This document shows positions 63,001 through 64,000 of a stretch of 64,000 bases of DNA, in pieces; the first letter of the stretch is position 1; each line of letters opens with the position of its first letter. The position numbers and the translations under genes were made by a program. Source of the stretch: an uncultured Myxococcales bacterium. Lineage in GTDB: Bacteria > Myxococcota_A > UBA9042. The notes under the pieces are model-generated. The model did not search any database. It saw only the letters and a program-made list of their open reading frames with translations, and had not been told where the DNA came from. The DNA lies in assembly GCA_903955385.1 (NCBI GenBank), contig CAJBNH010000149.1:1-64000 (forward strand). The letters are read 5' to 3'.

Positions 63001-63327
63001 TTGCCCCGCCTGCCCTTCACCCTGCTCGTTGCCAGCCTGTCGCTTTCGCTTGCGGCGTGCGCGGCGTCGATGCAGGACCGGCTGCAGCTGCTGCCCGCCA
63101 CAGACCGCGACGCTTACGACGAATGCGCGCTGGACCGCTGCGGTCTGGCCCCCGCTTGGTATGGCGAGGCGCAGTGGGCGATGGAGCGATACGAACGCGA
63201 GTCCAACGCCCACTCAGAGTGCTGGTACCGCTACATTGACGCCTATGTCGCCCAGCCGACGCCCGCCGCGCGCGCCCAGTACCTTCAGGGCAAGTGTGTG
63301 GCTGAGCGGATGTGGATCTCGCGGTAG
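63001..63327 (+). CDS. Small Cys-containing lipoprotein
   Basis: The 108-residue product starts with TTG 63001 five bases after GGAG, has a lipobox (LAAC), then a helical, aromatic-rich domain with cysteines ([24 protein letters not shown]). I do not recognise it. Longer in-frame starts upstream would put charged sequence ahead of the signal peptide. It follows the acidic lipoprotein by 64 bases. Confidence 0.65.
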   Translation: MPRLPFTLLVASLSLSLAACAASMQDRLQLLPATDRDAYDECALDRCGLAPAWYGEAQWAMERYERESNAHSECWYRYIDAYVAQPTPAARAQYLQGKCVAERMWISR

Positions 63328-63470
63328 CGCAAGGGTCAGCACCCGCGGAATCGCCCGAAGCCACCTTGTGTTGCAACCAGCAGACGGCCCCGCGCATCCA
63401 AGCGGGGGCGGCCGGAGTCCAACCTGTGACACCCGTGGACACCGTCGACACACGGATGGAAGGACGCGAC

Positions 63471-64000
63471 ATGAACCGGATCCGCCAACTGCTCGTGCTG
63501 CTTGTGCTTTCTGCCTGCGCCCGTACCGCGCCACAGACGGCCGTGGACGACCGCGCCGATGCGCCCGCCCCCCACTCGACCCAGGAGAACGCCGTGACCA
63601 CGCCCCCTGCCCCCGACTATGCACGCCCCAGCGAGGCCGAGCTGCGCAAGCGCCTGTCGCCCCTGCAGTTTGAGGTCACCCAGCGCGGCGCCACCGAGCC
63701 TGCCTTTCGCAACGCGTACTGGAACCACCACGAGGAGGGCCTCTACGTCGACTCGGCGACCGGTGAGCCCTTGTTCAGCTCGCGCGACAAGTTCGACTCA
63801 GGCACCGGCTGGCCCAGCTTCACCCGACCCATCGAGTCTGCCCGCGTCACCGAAAAGGTCGACAGCGCTTGGGGCATGACCCGCACAGAGGTCCTGTCGG
63901 CCGGTGGCCGCTCGCACCTGGGCCACGTGTTCGACGACGGTCCCGCACCCATCGGCTTGCGGTACTGCATCAATTCCGCGTCTTTGCGCTTCATTCCCCT
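63471..64000 (+). CDS. msrB: Methionine sulfoxide reductase B lipoprotein, 3' end outside
   Basis: This frame starts at ATG 63471 with AAGGA six bases upstream and is open to the right edge (176 residues seen). It has a lipobox (LSAC, about Cys16), a short linker, and an MsrB domain with [21 protein letters not shown] and [11 protein letters not shown], the catalytic Cys being in RYCIN. The paired CxxC zinc cysteines of many MsrB proteins are absent ([10 protein letters not shown] in their place). It would repair oxidised methionine-R in envelope proteins. Confidence 0.9.
   Translation, partial: MNRIRQLLVLLVLSACARTAPQTAVDDRADAPAPHSTQENAVTTPPAPDYARPSEAELRKRLSPLQFEVTQRGATEPAFRNAYWNHHEEGLYVDSATGEPLFSSRDKFDSGTGWPSFTRPIESARVTEKVDSAWGMTRTEVLSAGGRSHLGHVFDDGPAPIGLRYCINSASLRFIP

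Overview
The window is a continuous, gene-dense, GC-rich chromosomal segment. I saw no rRNA or tRNA genes, phage genes, insertion sequences or CRISPR arrays. The gene content suggests a Myxococcota-type bacterium (former Deltaproteobacteria). The pointers are many secreted lipoproteins built from CDDGNxCT-type cysteine-rich repeats, a GltJ-like membrane protein (zinc ribbon, GYF, one membrane helix, TonB-C-like end), an ALAS-type hemA, and abundant PAS, HD-GYP and receiver proteins. The assignment is inferred from family content and was not tested by phylogeny.

Layout. 0-6 kb: a GYF-domain protein cut by the window edge, a DUF4442 thioesterase-like protein and a radical SAM/SPASM protein, then a leftward cluster of an MBL-fold lipoprotein, an ArsM-like methyltransferase, an unannotated 33-residue cysteine-rich peptide, a CPPC thioredoxin and thioredoxin reductase. 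6-24 kb: a DUF4139 protein, a glycosyltransferase, leuS, a ClpA/ClpC-like ATPase, a diacylglycerol-kinase-family protein, the GltJ-like protein, tdk with a deoxynucleoside kinase, a receiver/HD-GYP protein, an adenosine-deaminase-like protein lacking key residues, a MaoC hydratase and a LON-domain protein. 24-39 kb: a cysteine-type CcmE, a 1225-residue repeat lipoprotein, SemiSWEET, a three-gene signalling unit (HD-GYP, PAS, NarL-type), hrpB, hemA, a c-type cytochrome lipoprotein and fadD. 39-44 kb: an MBL protein and a five-gene metal-uptake operon (ribbon-helix-helix regulator, outer-membrane barrel, binding protein, ATPase, permease) with a visible promoter and operator-like repeat. 44-64 kb: a multi-PAS histidine kinase, an alpha-amylase lipoprotein, a universal stress protein, several large cysteine-rich lipoproteins (EGF-like, fibrinogen-like, somatomedin-B-like modules), a receiver-Hpt protein, an M3 peptidase, a Bcp peroxiredoxin and a lipoprotein MsrB cut by the right edge.

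How genes may work together. The ArsM/peptide/thioredoxin/thioredoxin-reductase cluster makes biochemical sense, because ArsM enzymes use thioredoxin as reductant; the small peptide, bracketed by two perfect hairpins, is the least explained part and my best candidate for an undescribed component. The metal-uptake operon appears self-regulated. Bcp and the envelope MsrB suggest oxidative-damage repair. At least eight lipoproteins share a signal peptide, a lipidated Cys and an acidic Thr/Asp-rich stalk carrying different Cys-rich or heme modules, which suggests one surface-display design.
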